From DASWJQ01 sp036397095 (GTDB lineage: Bacteria > Chloroflexota > Anaerolineae > Anaerolineales > E44-bin32): a stretch of 15,204 nt of DNA. This document shows, in pieces, positions 14,626-15,204 of this stretch (the stretch's first letter is position 1; each line of letters begins with the position of its first letter). Where the stretch lies: positions 1 through 15,204 of the forward strand of contig DASWJQ010000125.1 of NCBI GenBank assembly GCA_036397095.1, written 5' to 3'. A program made the translations under genes and the position numbers. The notes below the pieces were generated by a model. That model was given only the letters and a program-made list of their open reading frames with translations. It made no database searches and was not told where the DNA came from.

Positions 14626-15204
14626 GCCGTGCGTTGGGCGAACCAGGCAGCAATCGGCGCCCCAGCTGGACCGAGCTGGCTTTCAATCGCCTGGCGGTAG
14701 GCCCGCAGATAGCTGTCGAGCGAGCGCCGTTCACCCTGGTAGTGATGGAACAGCTGGCTGACCCACTCCAGCTCGTAATCGAGCAGATCCAGGTCCCCAA
14801 GTGCGAGCGCCGACTCGAGACTGCCGGTCAGGTACGCTGTGATATCCGCCGGCGGTTGGTGACCGGTGTCGGCTGGGGTCTGCGGCTTGAGATGCTCTTC
14901 CAACCGGCCACGCTGCTCACGAAGCTCGGTCAAAGCGGCCTGGAATTCTTCCGGAGCCGGTTCTTGCGGGGCGATCGGCTGCGGGTGCGCCACAAGATTC
15001 TCGATCATATGCGGGGCTTCGTGAATGCGGTCTCCGAGGTAATGGCCGGGGATGCGCTTTCGGAGCGCCGGCAAGTCTGCAAAAAGCGTGCCCCCATAGG
15101 CCAGCGGAACCCGCTGGTCACGCAACAACTCGCCCATGGCCAGCAAGCTGGCTGCCGTTGCCAGTTGTTGGGCGGCGGCCACGACCAGATTGGGCCCGGC
15201 CGCC
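14622..15204 (-). CDS. B12-binding-domain protein, C-terminal part (5' truncated by the window edge)
   Basis: The frame is open through the right edge; GTG 15182 is only an internal codon, so I treat the gene as partial with 193 residues visible. The first visible 70 residues match the last strands of a cobalamin-binding Rossmann domain as found in MerR/CarH-like regulators and corrinoid proteins: VVAAAQQLATAASL, VPLAYGGTLFADLPALRKRI, then PGHYLGDRIHEAPHMI. The defining DxHxxG cobalamin ligand motif would lie outside the window. A Pro/Gln-rich link then leads to a helical C-terminal domain (LDYELEWVSQLFHHYQGE, YLRAYRQAIESQLG). If the missing N-terminus is a MerR-type helix-turn-helix, this would be a light- or B12-responsive regulator; that cannot be seen here. 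Its stop overlaps the alkD start. Confidence 0.68.
   Translation of the reverse strand, partial: AAGPNLVVAAAQQLATAASLLAMGELLRDQRVPLAYGGTLFADLPALRKRIPGHYLGDRIHEAPHMIENLVAHPQPIAPQEPAPEEFQAALTELREQRGRLEEHLKPQTPADTGHQPPADITAYLTGSLESALALGDLDLLDYELEWVSQLFHHYQGERRSLDSYLRAYRQAIESQLGPAGAPIAAWFAQRTA

Overview
The window looks like a piece of a high-GC bacterial chromosome, most likely from a Chloroflexota lineage (Anaerolineae/Caldilineae/Ardenticatenia-like). This is inferred from the mix of genes: a type IV pilus operon, large PTPS-related membrane proteins, a lipoprotein with a Thr/Pro-rich 'ATPEATST' type linker, a GT2/exosortase cassette of the kind known from Gram-positives, and an intergenic repeat style I associate with Chloroflexota and cyanobacteria. 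No rRNA, tRNA, CRISPR array, IS element or phage gene was seen. Genes fill almost all of the window, and no gene-free stretch exceeds about 250 bp.

Region 1 (1-2617, + strand) is the end of a type IV pilus operon. It holds the C-terminus of a PilM-like protein, a prepilin peptidase (PilD), the retraction ATPase PilT, and a 115-aa pilin-like protein closed by a clean intrinsic terminator. PilM/PilD and PilD/PilT each overlap by 4 nt.

Region 2 (2687-8919, - strand) is the main interest. It is a five-gene, head-to-tail, overlapping operon. In transcription order it encodes a small secreted protein ending in a VPTAG-TM-Arg sorting tail, an exosortase/archaeosortase-family transpeptidase, a BcsA-like GT2 glycosyltransferase, a 976-aa PTPS-related multispanning membrane protein with a C-terminal zinc-ribbon-like tail, and a response regulator with a GAF-like output domain. 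The trio exosortase + GT2 + PTPS-related protein matches what I recall of the XrtG system of Firmicutes. Here it comes with an apparent dedicated substrate and a regulator. My model is that the secreted protein is exported, cut at VPTAG and transferred to a surface (glyco)lipid or glycan made by the GT2 and PTPS-related proteins.

Region 3 (8920-10621) holds a perfect 14-bp-arm hairpin repeat and a divergently placed lipoprotein with an SdrD-like domain and a LamG-like domain. The lipoprotein lies upstream of the exosortase operon on the same strand.

Region 4 (10622-15204) holds a squalene/phytoene synthase-family gene (+) with a changed second Asp motif. It is followed on the - strand by a probable operon or gene series: a B12-binding-domain protein cut by the window edge, an AlkD-type DNA glycosylase, an NmrA-type NAD(P)-binding protein, a small three-TM protein and a class I SAM methyltransferase.

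All functions are read from motifs and remembered family patterns; no database search was run.
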